Source: Parasutterella secunda
GTDB lineage: Bacteria; Pseudomonadota; Gammaproteobacteria; Burkholderiales; Burkholderiaceae_F
Length of the DNA stretch: 64,000 nt
Direction: 5' to 3'
NCBI RefSeq assembly: GCF_023336895.1
Contig: NZ_JAMBLT010000001.1
Coordinates: 62,001 to 126,000, forward strand
The notes under the pieces are model-generated. The model was not told the origin of the DNA, made no database searches, and saw nothing but the letters and a program-made list of their open reading frames with translations. The position numbers were made by a program, and so were the translations under genes. Positions 1 through 8,580 of the stretch are shown piece by piece (within the stretch, counting starts at the first letter, position 1; each line of letters begins with the position of its first letter).

Positions 1-1
1 C

Positions 2-622
2 AACACCGGCAAATTGCGTTGTCCTCTGTGTGACGGTACGGGTGTCATCAGTCTCGATGTCCAGTTTCTACCGGACGTTGAGATACCTTGTCCAGACTGC
101 AAAGGCAGCCGTTACAGTGATGAAGCAAAGAAAATTCGCTCAGAAAATCATTTCAAAGGGCATTCTTTGCCCGAATTGATGTCGATGGACATTAACCATG
201 TTTTAAAAATCGTTAGCCAAGAAAAAATCATTTCTCAGCGCCTGCAGATACTACAAAACTTAGGGTTAGGCTATTTGACATTAGGAGAAGAAACGCCGAG
301 TCTATCAGGAGGAGAGGCTCAGCGGCTGAAATTAGCAAGCGAGATGGGTAAGCCCCAATCACAAACCGTTTTCGTGTTTGATGAGCCTACTATTGGTCTG
401 CATCCTTTAGACGTACAGGTTTTAATGAAAGTTTTTGATCAACTGATTCATAACCAGGCTACCGTTATTGTTATCGAGCATGATCTCGACATTATCCGTA
501 ATGCGGATTATCTGATTGATATGGGGCCCGGCGGAGGAGACGCTGGCGGACGCATCGTTGCAATGGGAACGCCTGACGATATTCGAAGCAACCCAAACAG
601 CGTGACAGGCCGTTTTCTGTGA
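2..622 (+). CDS. uvrA: UvrA-family excinuclease ABC ATPase, C-terminal part (cut by window start)
   Basis: Only the last ~206 codons are present, with the frame open to the window edge. Visible in order: a zinc-finger segment with two CxxC pairs (CPLC and CPDC), the ABC signature LSGGEAQRLKLASE, Walker B followed by the D-loop region (VFVFDEPTIGLHPLD), and the H-loop IEHDLD. This is the second ATPase half of a UvrA protein, the damage-recognition subunit of nucleotide excision repair, which works with UvrB in the cytoplasm. The wording TPSLSGGEAQRLKLASEMGK and the short end TGRFL remind me of the UvrA paralogue group (UvrA2-like) rather than the canonical housekeeping UvrA, but with the N-terminal half missing this cannot be settled. 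Confidence 0.9.
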   Translation, partial: NTGKLRCPLCDGTGVISLDVQFLPDVEIPCPDCKGSRYSDEAKKIRSENHFKGHSLPELMSMDINHVLKIVSQEKIISQRLQILQNLGLGYLTLGEETPSLSGGEAQRLKLASEMGKPQSQTVFVFDEPTIGLHPLDVQVLMKVFDQLIHNQATVIVIEHDLDIIRNADYLIDMGPGGGDAGGRIVAMGTPDDIRSNPNSVTGRFL

Positions 623-758
623 AGAAAAAACTACAAATCAAAGAGATAGTTTTGCAGACAAAGGAACGTTTGACGAGTAAAATATTTGAGTTTTACATCT
701 GCCTGCCACAGGGGCTGGCTTGTTAACCTGATTGATTGTTTTTGAAAGGAAATTTTCC

Positions 759-1484
759 ATGTCCGGACACTCTAAATGGGCAAATATTCAACACCGTAAA
801 GGCCGTCAAGACGCCAAGCGCTCCAACTTGTGGACTAAACTGGTCCGCGAAATCATGGTTGCCGCGCGCAACGGCGCTGACCCCGACAGCAACTCCCGTC
901 TGCGTCTTGCTCTTTTAAAGGCCCGTGCCGGCAATGTGCCCAAGGACACCATTAAAAACGCCATCTTGAAGGGCTCCGGCCAGTTGGAAGGCGTGAAATT
1001 TGAAGAAGCCCGCTACGAAGGTTACGGCGTGGGCGGCGCGGCTTTGATCATTGATGCCGCAACAGATAACCGCACCCGTACGGTAGCTGATGTCCGCCAC
1101 ATCCTGAGTAAAAATGGCGGCAACCTCGGCGCAGAAGGTTCTGTTTCCTTCATGTTTAAACACTGCGGTCAATTCCTCTTCGCTCCGGGCACTGCCACTG
1201 AAGATGAAGTGATGACCGTTGCGCTTGACGCCGGAGCCGATGACGTTATCGTTGATGAAGAAGGCGGCATTGAAGTGGTTTGTGATCCCCAAGCTTTCGA
1301 AGCCGTTAACGATGCTTTCGAAAAAGCCGGGATGAAGCCTGAAATGGCTGAAGTCACAATGAAGGCTTTAAATGAAACGTCTTTAAGCGGCGAAGATGCC
1401 GAACGTATGCAACGTTTGATTGATGCTTTGGAAGACTTGGACGACGTTCAACAAGTCTACACAACAGCTGTTTTTGAAGACTAA
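759..1484 (+). CDS. yebC: YebC/PmpR-family (DUF28) protein
   Basis: A 241-residue protein starting [18 protein letters not shown], the invariant N-terminus of the YebC/TACO1 family. The family has been described as transcriptional regulators and more recently linked to relief of ribosome stalling. The start at 759 is chosen because the family motif begins there and a GAAAGGA ribosome site lies 9 bases upstream; an upstream in-frame start at 732 would add nine residues not typical of the family. Length is normal. It sits upstream of purD with a 24-base gap and may be cotranscribed with it. Confidence 0.95.
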   Translation: MSGHSKWANIQHRKGRQDAKRSNLWTKLVREIMVAARNGADPDSNSRLRLALLKARAGNVPKDTIKNAILKGSGQLEGVKFEEARYEGYGVGGAALIIDAATDNRTRTVADVRHILSKNGGNLGAEGSVSFMFKHCGQFLFAPGTATEDEVMTVALDAGADDVIVDEEGGIEVVCDPQAFEAVNDAFEKAGMKPEMAEVTMKALNETSLSGEDAERMQRLIDALEDLDDVQQVYTTAVFED

Positions 1485-1508
1485 AACTTCCCCCTTGGAG
1501 GAGCTCCC

Positions 1509-2786
1509 ATGAAGATTCTCGTTGTCGGCAGCGGCGGTCGCGAACATGCGATTGCCTGGCGTTTGGCTCAAGACGACCGTGTGGAAACGGTTTATGTAGC
1601 CCCTGGTAATGCTGGTACAGCTTTAACGAAAAAGCTGATCAATGTACCGGAATCCGACATTGCTCGTTTGGCAGAATTTGTCAAAACCAATGACGTACGC
1701 TTCACGGTGGTTGGCCCGGAAGCTCCTCTGGCGGCAGGGATTGTCGATTATTTCAGAGCCAATGGCCTGAAGATTTTCGGACCGACAAAGGCCGCCGCTC
1801 AATTGGAAAGTTCCAAAGATTTTGCCAAGGCATTTATGAAACGTCATGGAGTGCCTACAGCAGACTACGAAACGTTTACCGATGCCGATGCTGCCCATGC
1901 CTATGTTGAAAAAAAGGGAGCACCGATCGTAATCAAAGCCGATGGCTTGGCTGCTGGCAAGGGCGTCATTGTCGCCATGGATCTCGCACAAGCCCACGAA
2001 GCGATTGACAGCATGCTTGAGGGCAACGCTTTCGGAGCGGCTGGGGCTCGAGTCGTTATCGAAGATTTCTTAAAGGGCGAAGAAGCCAGTTTTATCGTCA
2101 TGGTTGACGGTCAGCACATCTTACCGATGGCTTCCAGCCAAGACCACAAACGCTTGCTTGACCACGATATGGGCCCGAATACGGGCGGTATGGGAGCCTA
2201 TTCCCCCGCGCCGATCGTGACTCCTCAAATTCATGAACAAGTCATGCGGGAAATCATCCGACCGACGGTAGACGGCATGGCTGCCGATGGCATCCCCTTT
2301 ACCGGATTCCTTTATGCCGGTTTAATGATCGACCGTGACAGTGAAGGCAACAGTGTCGTAAAGACCCTCGAATTTAACTGCCGTATGGGTGATCCTGAAA
2401 CTCAACCCATCATGAGTCGTCTCACATCGTCCTTCGTTGACCTAATCGAAGCGGCTATCGACGGTCGTTTGGACACCGTTGAAGCTCAATGGGATAACCG
2501 GGTGGCTTTAGGCGTTGTTTGTGCCGCCAAGGGTTATCCGGAAAAGCCAGAAAAAGGCGCCCAGATCACCATGCTTCCTGCCGATGGCGACAGCCTTCAT
2601 GTTTTCCATGCCGGCACGAAAAAGCAAGAGGGATTGACCGTTGTTTCCGGCGGCCGCGTCCTTTGCGTCGTTGGATTGGGACTGACCGTCAAGGAAGCCG
2701 CTCGCGTGGCCTATGATGGCGTTAAAAAAGTCCATTTTGACGGAATGCAATATCGATCCGATATCGGTTATCGGGCAATGAAGTAA
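1509..2786 (+). CDS. purD: phosphoribosylamine--glycine ligase (GARS)
   Basis: A 425-residue ATP-grasp ligase that joins glycine to 5-phosphoribosylamine, the second step of de novo purine synthesis. The N-terminal nucleotide-fold motif MKILVVGSGGREHAIAW is classic. ATP-grasp features follow: the KADGLAAGKGV loop near residue 145, the DHDMGPNTGGMGAYSPAP stretch near 215-235, and the metal/ATP-binding EFNCRMGDPETQ near 285. Length matches the family (about 425-430). The start has a GGAGGAG ribosome site. A terminator-like hairpin follows immediately. Confidence 0.97.
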   Translation: MKILVVGSGGREHAIAWRLAQDDRVETVYVAPGNAGTALTKKLINVPESDIARLAEFVKTNDVRFTVVGPEAPLAAGIVDYFRANGLKIFGPTKAAAQLESSKDFAKAFMKRHGVPTADYETFTDADAAHAYVEKKGAPIVIKADGLAAGKGVIVAMDLAQAHEAIDSMLEGNAFGAAGARVVIEDFLKGEEASFIVMVDGQHILPMASSQDHKRLLDHDMGPNTGGMGAYSPAPIVTPQIHEQVMREIIRPTVDGMAADGIPFTGFLYAGLMIDRDSEGNSVVKTLEFNCRMGDPETQPIMSRLTSSFVDLIEAAIDGRLDTVEAQWDNRVALGVVCAAKGYPEKPEKGAQITMLPADGDSLHVFHAGTKKQEGLTVVSGGRVLCVVGLGLTVKEAARVAYDGVKKVHFDGMQYRSDIGYRAMK

Positions 2787-2796
2787 TGTTTCAATG

Positions 2797-2827
2797 GCGG
2801 GGAAGTGTTCCTTTCCCGCTTTTTCTT
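2797..2827 (+). terminator. Rho-independent terminator-like hairpin after purD
   Basis: Stem GCGGGGAAG / CTTTCCCGC (one mismatch) with a short loop, followed by TTTTTCTTT. The T tract ends directly at the nadD start codon (2829), so the hairpin occupies the place where a nadD ribosome site would be. Confidence 0.7.
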
Positions 2828-2828
2828 T

Positions 2829-3437
2829 ATGCGGCTAGGTTTTTTCGGCGGAACCTTTAATCCTGTTCATGAGGGCCACTTGGCTTTGGCCAAAGAGGCT
2901 TTTCGGACACTTCATCTTGACCACCTCTGGTGGTTGCCTGCCACCCCTTGGCAAAAGGATAGCCGCGACCTGATGCCACCCGAAGTCAGAATCAAGCTAC
3001 TTCGTCTCGCCTTAACTGACTGCAGCAGAATGTCTGTGGATACCAGAGAACTGGATCGAAAAACACTTTCTTATTCCATTGACACCGTACGAGAATTGGC
3101 TGCTGAATACCCCTACGATGATCGCTTTTACCTGATCGGTTCCGATCAATGGAATAATTTCCATACCTGGAAAGATTGGCAGAAAATTTTTGACTACGTC
3201 TCCTTGGTTGTTTTCAACCGAAATGGACAAATCGCCCATCCAGCCGAGGAAGTAGACCGCTTTATTGAGGATCGAAAAATATCCGTCACAATGCTCCCTA
3301 TGCCGGCACTTGATATTGATTCAAGCCGCATTCGTCAACTCATCGCTCAGCACGATTGGTTCGACCCTTTTTTAAAGACCGCTTTGCCTGAAAAAGTATT
3401 TCAATTCCTTTGCTTAAATGAGAAAACGAAAGACTGA
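2829..3437 (+). CDS. nadD: nicotinate-nucleotide adenylyltransferase
   Basis: A 202-residue cytoplasmic NAD biosynthesis enzyme that adenylates nicotinate mononucleotide. The nucleotidyltransferase motif GGTFNPVHEGHL sits at residues ~6-17, and the SSRIRQLI signature (ISSTxIR class) is near the C-terminus. Length is near the family norm (about 210). The ATG at 2829 is preferred over the GTG at 2805 because MRLGFFGGTFNP is the conserved N-terminus. No ribosome site is visible: the terminator hairpin after purD abuts the start. It is followed by rsfS, a common neighbour in proteobacteria. Confidence 0.95.
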   Translation: MRLGFFGGTFNPVHEGHLALAKEAFRTLHLDHLWWLPATPWQKDSRDLMPPEVRIKLLRLALTDCSRMSVDTRELDRKTLSYSIDTVRELAAEYPYDDRFYLIGSDQWNNFHTWKDWQKIFDYVSLVVFNRNGQIAHPAEEVDRFIEDRKISVTMLPMPALDIDSSRIRQLIAQHDWFDPFLKTALPEKVFQFLCLNEKTKD

Positions 3438-3477
3438 TACAATTTCTTTTATCAGTTAAACCAATTTGAGATTTTTT

Positions 3478-3909
3478 ATGGACATTCGTAAATTACAACG
3501 CGTTATTGTCAATGCGCTTGATGATGTCAAGGCGCAGGATATCGTTGTCTACAACACAAAACACCTCACCTCTGAATTTGAACGAGTAATCATCGCGACC
3601 GGTTCTTCAAACCGTCAGACCCGTGCGTTAGGTTATAACGTAAGCCATGAAGTCAAAGAAGCAGGCGGCGAAGTCATTGGGATGGAAGGAACCGATACCG
3701 GTGAATGGGTACTGGTCGATTGCGGCCAAGCCATTGTGCATATTTTACAGCCGGCCATGCGTGAGTACTACAACCTCGAAGAGGTTTGGGGCGGCAAAAA
3801 GGTTAACGTCAAACTGAATTCTGAAAAGAAGGAAAAGGACGAAGAAAAACCGGCTACTGCCCACAGACGCGTCGTGCGCGGAAAGACCATTAAAATCGTC
3901 GAAGACTAA
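3478..3909 (+). CDS. rsfS: ribosomal silencing factor RsfS
   Basis: A 143-residue protein of the RsfS/YbeB/Iojap family, which binds ribosomal protein L14 and blocks joining of 30S and 50S subunits during nutrient limitation. Diagnostic stretches are the core around ATGSSNRQTRA, the motif EGTDTGEWVLVDCG, and VVHILQP-like IVHILQPAMREYYNLE. The usual domain is ~105-115 residues; here it is followed by a ~35-residue basic/acidic tail rich in K, E and R. The start at 3478 gives the conserved MDIRKLQ opening. It lies between nadD and rlmH, the same order as in many proteobacteria. Confidence 0.95.
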   Translation: MDIRKLQRVIVNALDDVKAQDIVVYNTKHLTSEFERVIIATGSSNRQTRALGYNVSHEVKEAGGEVIGMEGTDTGEWVLVDCGQAIVHILQPAMREYYNLEEVWGGKKVNVKLNSEKKEKDEEKPATAHRRVVRGKTIKIVED

Positions 3910-3925
3910 ACACGCATTAATGGGT

Positions 3926-3955
3926 AGCAGGCTGCGTGTGCAGCCTGCTCTTTTT
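3926..3955 (+). terminator. Rho-independent terminator after rsfS
   Basis: Perfect 9-bp stem AGCAGGCTG / CAGCCTGCT with a six-base loop, followed by C and five T. It ends five bases before the rlmH start codon, so rlmH would depend on read-through or on a start very close to its own ATG. Confidence 0.85.
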
Positions 3956-3960
3956 GTATC

Positions 3961-4428
3961 ATGAAAATTACCATTGTTGCTGTCGGACTGCGTCAACCTG
4001 CCTGGGCGGATAGCGCTGTTGAAGATTACCTCGGACGCTTCCCCAAAGATTGGGCCGTGAGCGTAAAAGCCGTCAAACCTGAACTGCGTTCCGGTCAGAG
4101 CACCGCCAATATCATGAAAACCGAAGCCGAACGCATTCGCGCGGCCATTCCTCACAATAGTCTGATTATTGCGATGGACGAACGCGGTAAAGATCTGACA
4201 ACCATTGACTTCGCAAAGAAAATCCGCACCTGGAGAGATGCGGGCGAGTCGCTTTGTTTTCTCATCGGAGGCGCAGATGGTCTCGATCCGGAACTCAAGG
4301 CTCAGGCCCGAATGCTCATGAGACTGTCATCCATGACTCTGCCTCACGCGATGGCGCGAGTGATGTTGGCCGAACAAATTTATCGCGCTTTCAGCATCCT
4401 AACCAACCACCCCTACCACAGAGCTTGA
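3961..4428 (+). CDS. rlmH: 23S rRNA (pseudouridine-1915 N3) methyltransferase RlmH
   Basis: A 155-residue SPOUT-class methyltransferase that methylates pseudouridine 1915 of 23S rRNA. The SAM-binding C-terminal signature is visible: FLIGGADGLD near residue 100, then LSSMTLPHAMARVMLAEQIYRAFSILTNHPYH at the end. This is the family's normal length (~155) and ending. The start MKITIVAVG is conserved. A strong terminator lies between rsfS and this gene and no clear ribosome site is present. maf follows after 10 bases. Confidence 0.97.
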   Translation: MKITIVAVGLRQPAWADSAVEDYLGRFPKDWAVSVKAVKPELRSGQSTANIMKTEAERIRAAIPHNSLIIAMDERGKDLTTIDFAKKIRTWRDAGESLCFLIGGADGLDPELKAQARMLMRLSSMTLPHAMARVMLAEQIYRAFSILTNHPYHRA

Positions 4429-4438
4429 TACTTTAACC

Positions 4439-5065
4439 ATGTCCGTCAATCTTTCGTTGTATCTGGCCTCGAAAAGTCCCAGACGAAAAGAAATTTTAGA
4501 GCAGCTCGGCTTTAACCCTATTGTTATAGCCAGCAATGACCATACCCTACGCAATTTTCAAGGCGACGAGGTACAACTGCCCGGAGAATCTCCGGAAGAT
4601 TACGTTGTACGAATAGCCCGTGAAAAGGCTTTGATCGCCTTTGAAAAAATCCGTCGCGAAAACCGACCTATGCTGCCGCTTTTGTCGGCCGATACAACCG
4701 TTATTGTTGATCGGGATATCTTAGGCAAACCCGATAATGAACAAGAGGCCTACTCGTTTCTGGAACGTCTTTCCGGACGTGTACATGAAGTCCGCACGGC
4801 CATCTGTGTCGGAACCAGTGAAAACAATCTCAAGCAAGCTGTCAGCATCTCTGAAGTGCGCTTTAAGACCCTCAGTCACGAGGAGATTTCCGCTTACGTT
4901 CAAACCGCTCAACCCTATGACAAAGCGGGTGGCTACGGTATTCAAGGACTAGCCGGAGCGTTTATCTCGGAAATAAAAGGTTCCTACAGCGGCATTATGG
5001 GATTGCCGGTTTTCGAAACCTGTGAACTCTTAAAATCATTCAGACTTGATCTTTTTAAGCGGTAA
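4439..5065 (+). CDS. maf: Maf-family nucleoside triphosphate pyrophosphatase
   Basis: A 208-residue Maf/YhdE-type enzyme that hydrolyses non-canonical or excess nucleoside triphosphates (dTTP/UTP in the YhdE subgroup). Visible motifs: LASKSPRRKEILEQLG at residues ~9-24, the catalytic SADTTVIVD region near 82, GKPDNEQEAYSFLERLSGR near 95-115, and the QGLAGAFISEIKGSYSG segment near 170-190. The QGxAGxF wording favours the YhdE subgroup over YceF. Length is normal. It lies downstream of rlmH with a 10-base gap and is probably cotranscribed. Confidence 0.93.
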   Translation: MSVNLSLYLASKSPRRKEILEQLGFNPIVIASNDHTLRNFQGDEVQLPGESPEDYVVRIAREKALIAFEKIRRENRPMLPLLSADTTVIVDRDILGKPDNEQEAYSFLERLSGRVHEVRTAICVGTSENNLKQAVSISEVRFKTLSHEEISAYVQTAQPYDKAGGYGIQGLAGAFISEIKGSYSGIMGLPVFETCELLKSFRLDLFKR

Positions 5066-5103
5066 GTTCGCTAGAATTATTAGATTAACCCAAGAGGCCA
5101 CTT

Positions 5104-5739
5104 ATGCTAGATCAAAAAGCCGGTCGTTTGTTTTTAGTCACCGCTCCTTCTGGAGCCGGAAAATCATCGCTTGTCGCAGCGCTTTTGAAAGCTGACCCGA
5201 CAGTTCACTTGTCTATTTCACACACAACGCGAGCGCCACGTCCCGGAGAGGAAAACGGCAGAGAATATCACTTTGTGTCTGTGGAAGCTTTCGAAAAACT
5301 CAAAGAGGACAATGCATTTCTGGAATGGGCCTATGTTCATGGTAACTACTACGGAACCTCAAAGAAATGGATTGCCGAAGAGCTTGAAAAAGGGCACGAT
5401 GTATTGCTAGAGATCGATTGGCAAGGGGCGCTGCAAGTTAAGCGGCTTTTTCCGGATGTTGTCGGTATTTTTATTTTGCCGCCTTCGGTTGACGCACTCC
5501 GAGCTCGCCTGAATAAAAGAGGAACGGATTCCGATGAGGTCATCGCCAGGCGTTTGGCAGGGGCCGGTGCCGAAATGGTGCATGCGGGAGAGTTCGACTA
5601 CGTTATAATTAACGATGATTTTGATCGTGCAACGGGTGACTTGATCGCTATTGTGCGTGCATCGCGTTTAAGTTTTAAGACTCAGGCGGTGCGGGAACGT
5701 GAAACGTTCAAACATTTGGGTATTCCGCTTTTAAATTAA
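5104..5739 (+). CDS. gmk: guanylate kinase
   Basis: A 211-residue kinase converting GMP to GDP. The P-loop APSGAGKSS lies at residues ~14-22, followed by the GMP-binding stretch [23 protein letters not shown] split around residues 40-58, and [13 protein letters not shown] near 100. Length is normal. It begins a gmk-rpoZ-spoT block, the same order as in enterobacteria, tying guanine nucleotide supply to (p)ppGpp metabolism. The ribosome site is AAGAGG upstream of 5104. Confidence 0.97.
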   Translation: MLDQKAGRLFLVTAPSGAGKSSLVAALLKADPTVHLSISHTTRAPRPGEENGREYHFVSVEAFEKLKEDNAFLEWAYVHGNYYGTSKKWIAEELEKGHDVLLEIDWQGALQVKRLFPDVVGIFILPPSVDALRARLNKRGTDSDEVIARRLAGAGAEMVHAGEFDYVIINDDFDRATGDLIAIVRASRLSFKTQAVRERETFKHLGIPLLN

Positions 5740-5777
5740 GTGGAATACTTGGTTATTTTCTTTTTATTGAAAAAAAT

Positions 5778-5981
5778 ATGGCTCGTGTAACTGTTGAAGA
5801 TTGCTTGAAAAAGATCCCCAATCGTTTTGAATTGGTTTTAGCCGCTGCTCAGCGTGCTCGCCAATTGTCCTCCGGTGCGGTTGCCCGCGTGGATGCAAAG
5901 GATAAACCCACGGTACTCGCCTTGCGTGAGATTGCCGCCGGTGAAATCTCCAAGGATGAAATGTTCAAGCGCATTTCTTAA
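5778..5981 (+). CDS. rpoZ: RNA polymerase omega subunit
   Basis: A 67-residue protein with the omega consensus [30 protein letters not shown] split across its N-terminus and [11 protein letters not shown] near the end. Omega binds the beta' subunit, aids RNA polymerase assembly and forms part of a ppGpp site. Its position between gmk and spoT supports the call. It is followed by a strong terminator, which separates it from spoT. Confidence 0.97.
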   Translation: MARVTVEDCLKKIPNRFELVLAAAQRARQLSSGAVARVDAKDKPTVLALREIAAGEISKDEMFKRIS

Positions 5982-5987
5982 TCCAAG

Positions 5988-6028
5988 AAAAAAGCGAAGT
6001 AAAGGTTAGAGCCTGACTTCGCTTTTTT
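5988..6028 (+). terminator. Rho-independent terminator after rpoZ
   Basis: Stem AGCGAAGT / ACTTCGCT flanked by A and T tracts (AAAAAA before, TTTTTT after). It separates gmk-rpoZ from spoT. The symmetric A/T flanks would allow action in both directions. Confidence 0.9.
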
Positions 6029-6114
6029 GTTTTCTAAACTTCTGCTTACCGCGTTTAACTAATTATTGAAGTACGAATGCAAGCAGAGGCGAGTCAATAA
6101 AAAAGAGGTGCTGT

Positions 6115-8382
6115 ATGGTACCGAAATACTTACAAACCGGGTCAACCGATATTCTCGCCTCGATTCGTCAGTCCGTTTTAAGGGGCGAATCGAACTCTTC
6201 TCCGTCGCCCGCTCACAAAGAAGAGCAAACAGAGCTTCCGCTTGTCACAACGACAAAAAAAGCCGGCATTGCCACGGCGGCCTCCCTCATCGAACTGTGT
6301 TCAAAGTACATGAGTCCGTCGGATCTGGAAAAAATCAAAGAAGCTTACCGATATGCCGATGACGCCCACCTGGGTCAATTCCGAAAGTCGGGCGAACCTT
6401 ATATCACTCACCCGATCTCGGTCGCTTGTATTCTTGCCGAATGGCATTTGGACTGCGCGGCCATTCAGGCCGGTTTGATGCACGATGTTCTCGAAGACAC
6501 TGGTCACTCAAAAAATGAAATGGCTAAAAAATTCGGCACGGTTACGGCCGAAATTGTTGATGGTGTCTCAAAACTCGATAAGCTTAAGTTTTCATCCAAT
6601 GAAATTGCTCAGGCCGAAAGCTTTAAGAAGATGCTCTTGGCTATGAGCAAAGACGTGCGCGTTATTCTGGTTAAGCTGGCTGACCGTCTGCACAATCTCA
6701 GAACCCTAGGAGTCATGCGCCCGGAAAAACGCCGTCGCATTGCCAAGGAAACGCTCGACATCTATGTTCCGATGGCCCATCATTTGGGCATCAATCACGC
6801 TTTTCGTGAATTGCAGGAGTTGTGCCTGCAAAACTATTATCCCCGTCGCTATGAAGTTCTCTATAAAGAGCTGATTGCCGCTCGTAAGAATCGTCGGCCC
6901 GCCTTGGAAGAAATTCTGAATGACACCAAGCGCATGTTGGAACGCGCCAACATCAAAGGCCGCGTTTTAGGGCGAGAAAAAACGTGCTACGGAATTTACA
7001 ACCAGATGCGCATCAAAAAGCTTTCCTTCTCGGAAGTTTTTGATATCTACGGTTTCAGAGTCATCGTGAGTACCCGTGAAGATTGTTATCGGACATTGGG
7101 TGCGTTACACATGATGTACAAGCCTGTTCAGTCACGCTTTAAGGACTTTATTGCCATTCCGAAAAGTAATGGATACCAAGGTTTGCACACCACCGTGATC
7201 GGCCCTCAGGGTACGCCGGTTGAATTTCAGATCCGCACCGAGAAGATGAATGACATCGCCGAGCAAGGGATCCTCACTCACTGGCTCAACCGCGGTAGCG
7301 AAAGCGATATCCAGACGCTCACCCACGCTTGGTTGCAGTCTCTGTTGGATTTGCAACAAAAGTCTTCCGACACAAGCGAGTTTTACGAAAATATTAAAGC
7401 CGATCTTTTCCCCGATCGCATTTATGTATTCACTCCGAAGGGCAAAATTATCTCTTTGCCGCAAGACTGCACACCGATTGACTTTGCCTACCAGATTCAC
7501 TCGGACGTGGGCAGTCATGTTCGCGAGTGCCGAATTAACGGTCAAGTAAGAGATATCGATACAAAATTGTCCAATGGTGACATGGTGGAAATCGCAACAA
7601 GCTCGCTTTCTCACCCGGATCCCCGTTGGCTCGGATTTGTCCGAAGCGGCAAAGCTCGCGCAGAAGTCCGTCAATACCTTCGTTCACTGGATTTTGACAG
7701 TGCTGTCAAGATTGGACGCAAAGTCCTTGAAGAAGAGGCCGAAGCTGCCCATTTTTCTCTTGACAGTGTTTCCGATGAGATTTGGAACACTGTGATGAAA
7801 GAGCACGATGTTGACTCTCGCGCATCGCTCTATTCCCTTGTGGGCTCCGGCAAAGCCAGTTTCGTTGTCGTGCTGCACCGTCTGCAAGCCCTGTCCGATG
7901 AAGAACGAGAACCGGCTAAAACTGAAGATGGTATCGAAGTCGTGGTTAACGGCAAACGGCAAAGCGCTCAAATTGCTCGATGCTGTCATCCGGTCTGGGG
8001 CGATGACATTTGTGCGTTTGAACGCGCCGGACACGGCATCACGGTTCACCGGGCCTCCTGTATTCATGCTCAACAAGGCCGCAACAATAACGCGGAACGT
8101 TGGGAAGAGGCCTCTTGGACTGAAGCGACTAACCACCACTTCACGGTACCGATTGATATTAAAGTCAACGATATTCGCCCGGCCATCTTGCAGGCCACGC
8201 AAGCCGTTGCACAAGAAGGCTCGTCTATTGTCGGGATGAATATTCCGGACGACTTAAATGATCCTGAATTGCAACTTCTTGTTCAGGTAGACAATCGTAT
8301 TCAACTGATGCGTGTGATGCGAAGCCTACGACAGGTCAGCAATGTCAAAGACGTTAAACGTCGTTTTGAATCCTCCTTCTAA
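6115..8382 (+). CDS. spoT: bifunctional (p)ppGpp synthetase/hydrolase SpoT (RSH family)
   Basis: A 755-residue RelA/SpoT homologue controlling the stringent response. In order: an HD hydrolase domain (THPISVACILAEWHLD near residue 98, catalytic HDVLEDT at 123-129), the synthetase domain (YDIYGFRVIVSTREDCY, FKDFIAIPKSNGYQGLHT, and EFQIRTEKMNDIAEQG), a TGS domain (DRIYVFTPKGKIISLP), a helical/zinc-finger-like region with RCCHPVWGDDI, and a C-terminal ACT-type domain. An intact HD motif and the acidic EFQIRT favour a bifunctional SpoT rather than a RelA. The start at 6115 has AAGAGG upstream. It follows gmk-rpoZ. Confidence 0.95.
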   Translation: MVPKYLQTGSTDILASIRQSVLRGESNSSPSPAHKEEQTELPLVTTTKKAGIATAASLIELCSKYMSPSDLEKIKEAYRYADDAHLGQFRKSGEPYITHPISVACILAEWHLDCAAIQAGLMHDVLEDTGHSKNEMAKKFGTVTAEIVDGVSKLDKLKFSSNEIAQAESFKKMLLAMSKDVRVILVKLADRLHNLRTLGVMRPEKRRRIAKETLDIYVPMAHHLGINHAFRELQELCLQNYYPRRYEVLYKELIAARKNRRPALEEILNDTKRMLERANIKGRVLGREKTCYGIYNQMRIKKLSFSEVFDIYGFRVIVSTREDCYRTLGALHMMYKPVQSRFKDFIAIPKSNGYQGLHTTVIGPQGTPVEFQIRTEKMNDIAEQGILTHWLNRGSESDIQTLTHAWLQSLLDLQQKSSDTSEFYENIKADLFPDRIYVFTPKGKIISLPQDCTPIDFAYQIHSDVGSHVRECRINGQVRDIDTKLSNGDMVEIATSSLSHPDPRWLGFVRSGKARAEVRQYLRSLDFDSAVKIGRKVLEEEAEAAHFSLDSVSDEIWNTVMKEHDVDSRASLYSLVGSGKASFVVVLHRLQALSDEEREPAKTEDGIEVVVNGKRQSAQIARCCHPVWGDDICAFERAGHGITVHRASCIHAQQGRNNNAERWEEASWTEATNHHFTVPIDIKVNDIRPAILQATQAVAQEGSSIVGMNIPDDLNDPELQLLVQVDNRIQLMRVMRSLRQVSNVKDVKRRFESSF

Positions 8383-8392
8383 TCATTTCAAG

Positions 8393-8423
8393 GGCGATGG
8401 ACGTAAACGTTCATCGCCTTTTT
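8393..8423 (+). terminator. Rho-independent terminator after spoT
   Basis: Stem GGCGATG / CATCGCC, extended inwards by ACGT / ACGT, followed by TTTTT. Confidence 0.9.
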
Positions 8424-8580
8424 CTGACCAATCCTATCCGTTGCTTTTCGTTGAACTGAAAACAAAATCAGTCTAGTAAAAAGCGCCTAGATGAAATTCG
8501 TTTTCATTTGACCACTCCACTAAAATGGGTGATCTGCAATCATTCCCTCAGAAATCAGATTGAGAAAAAAAGGAAAAACG

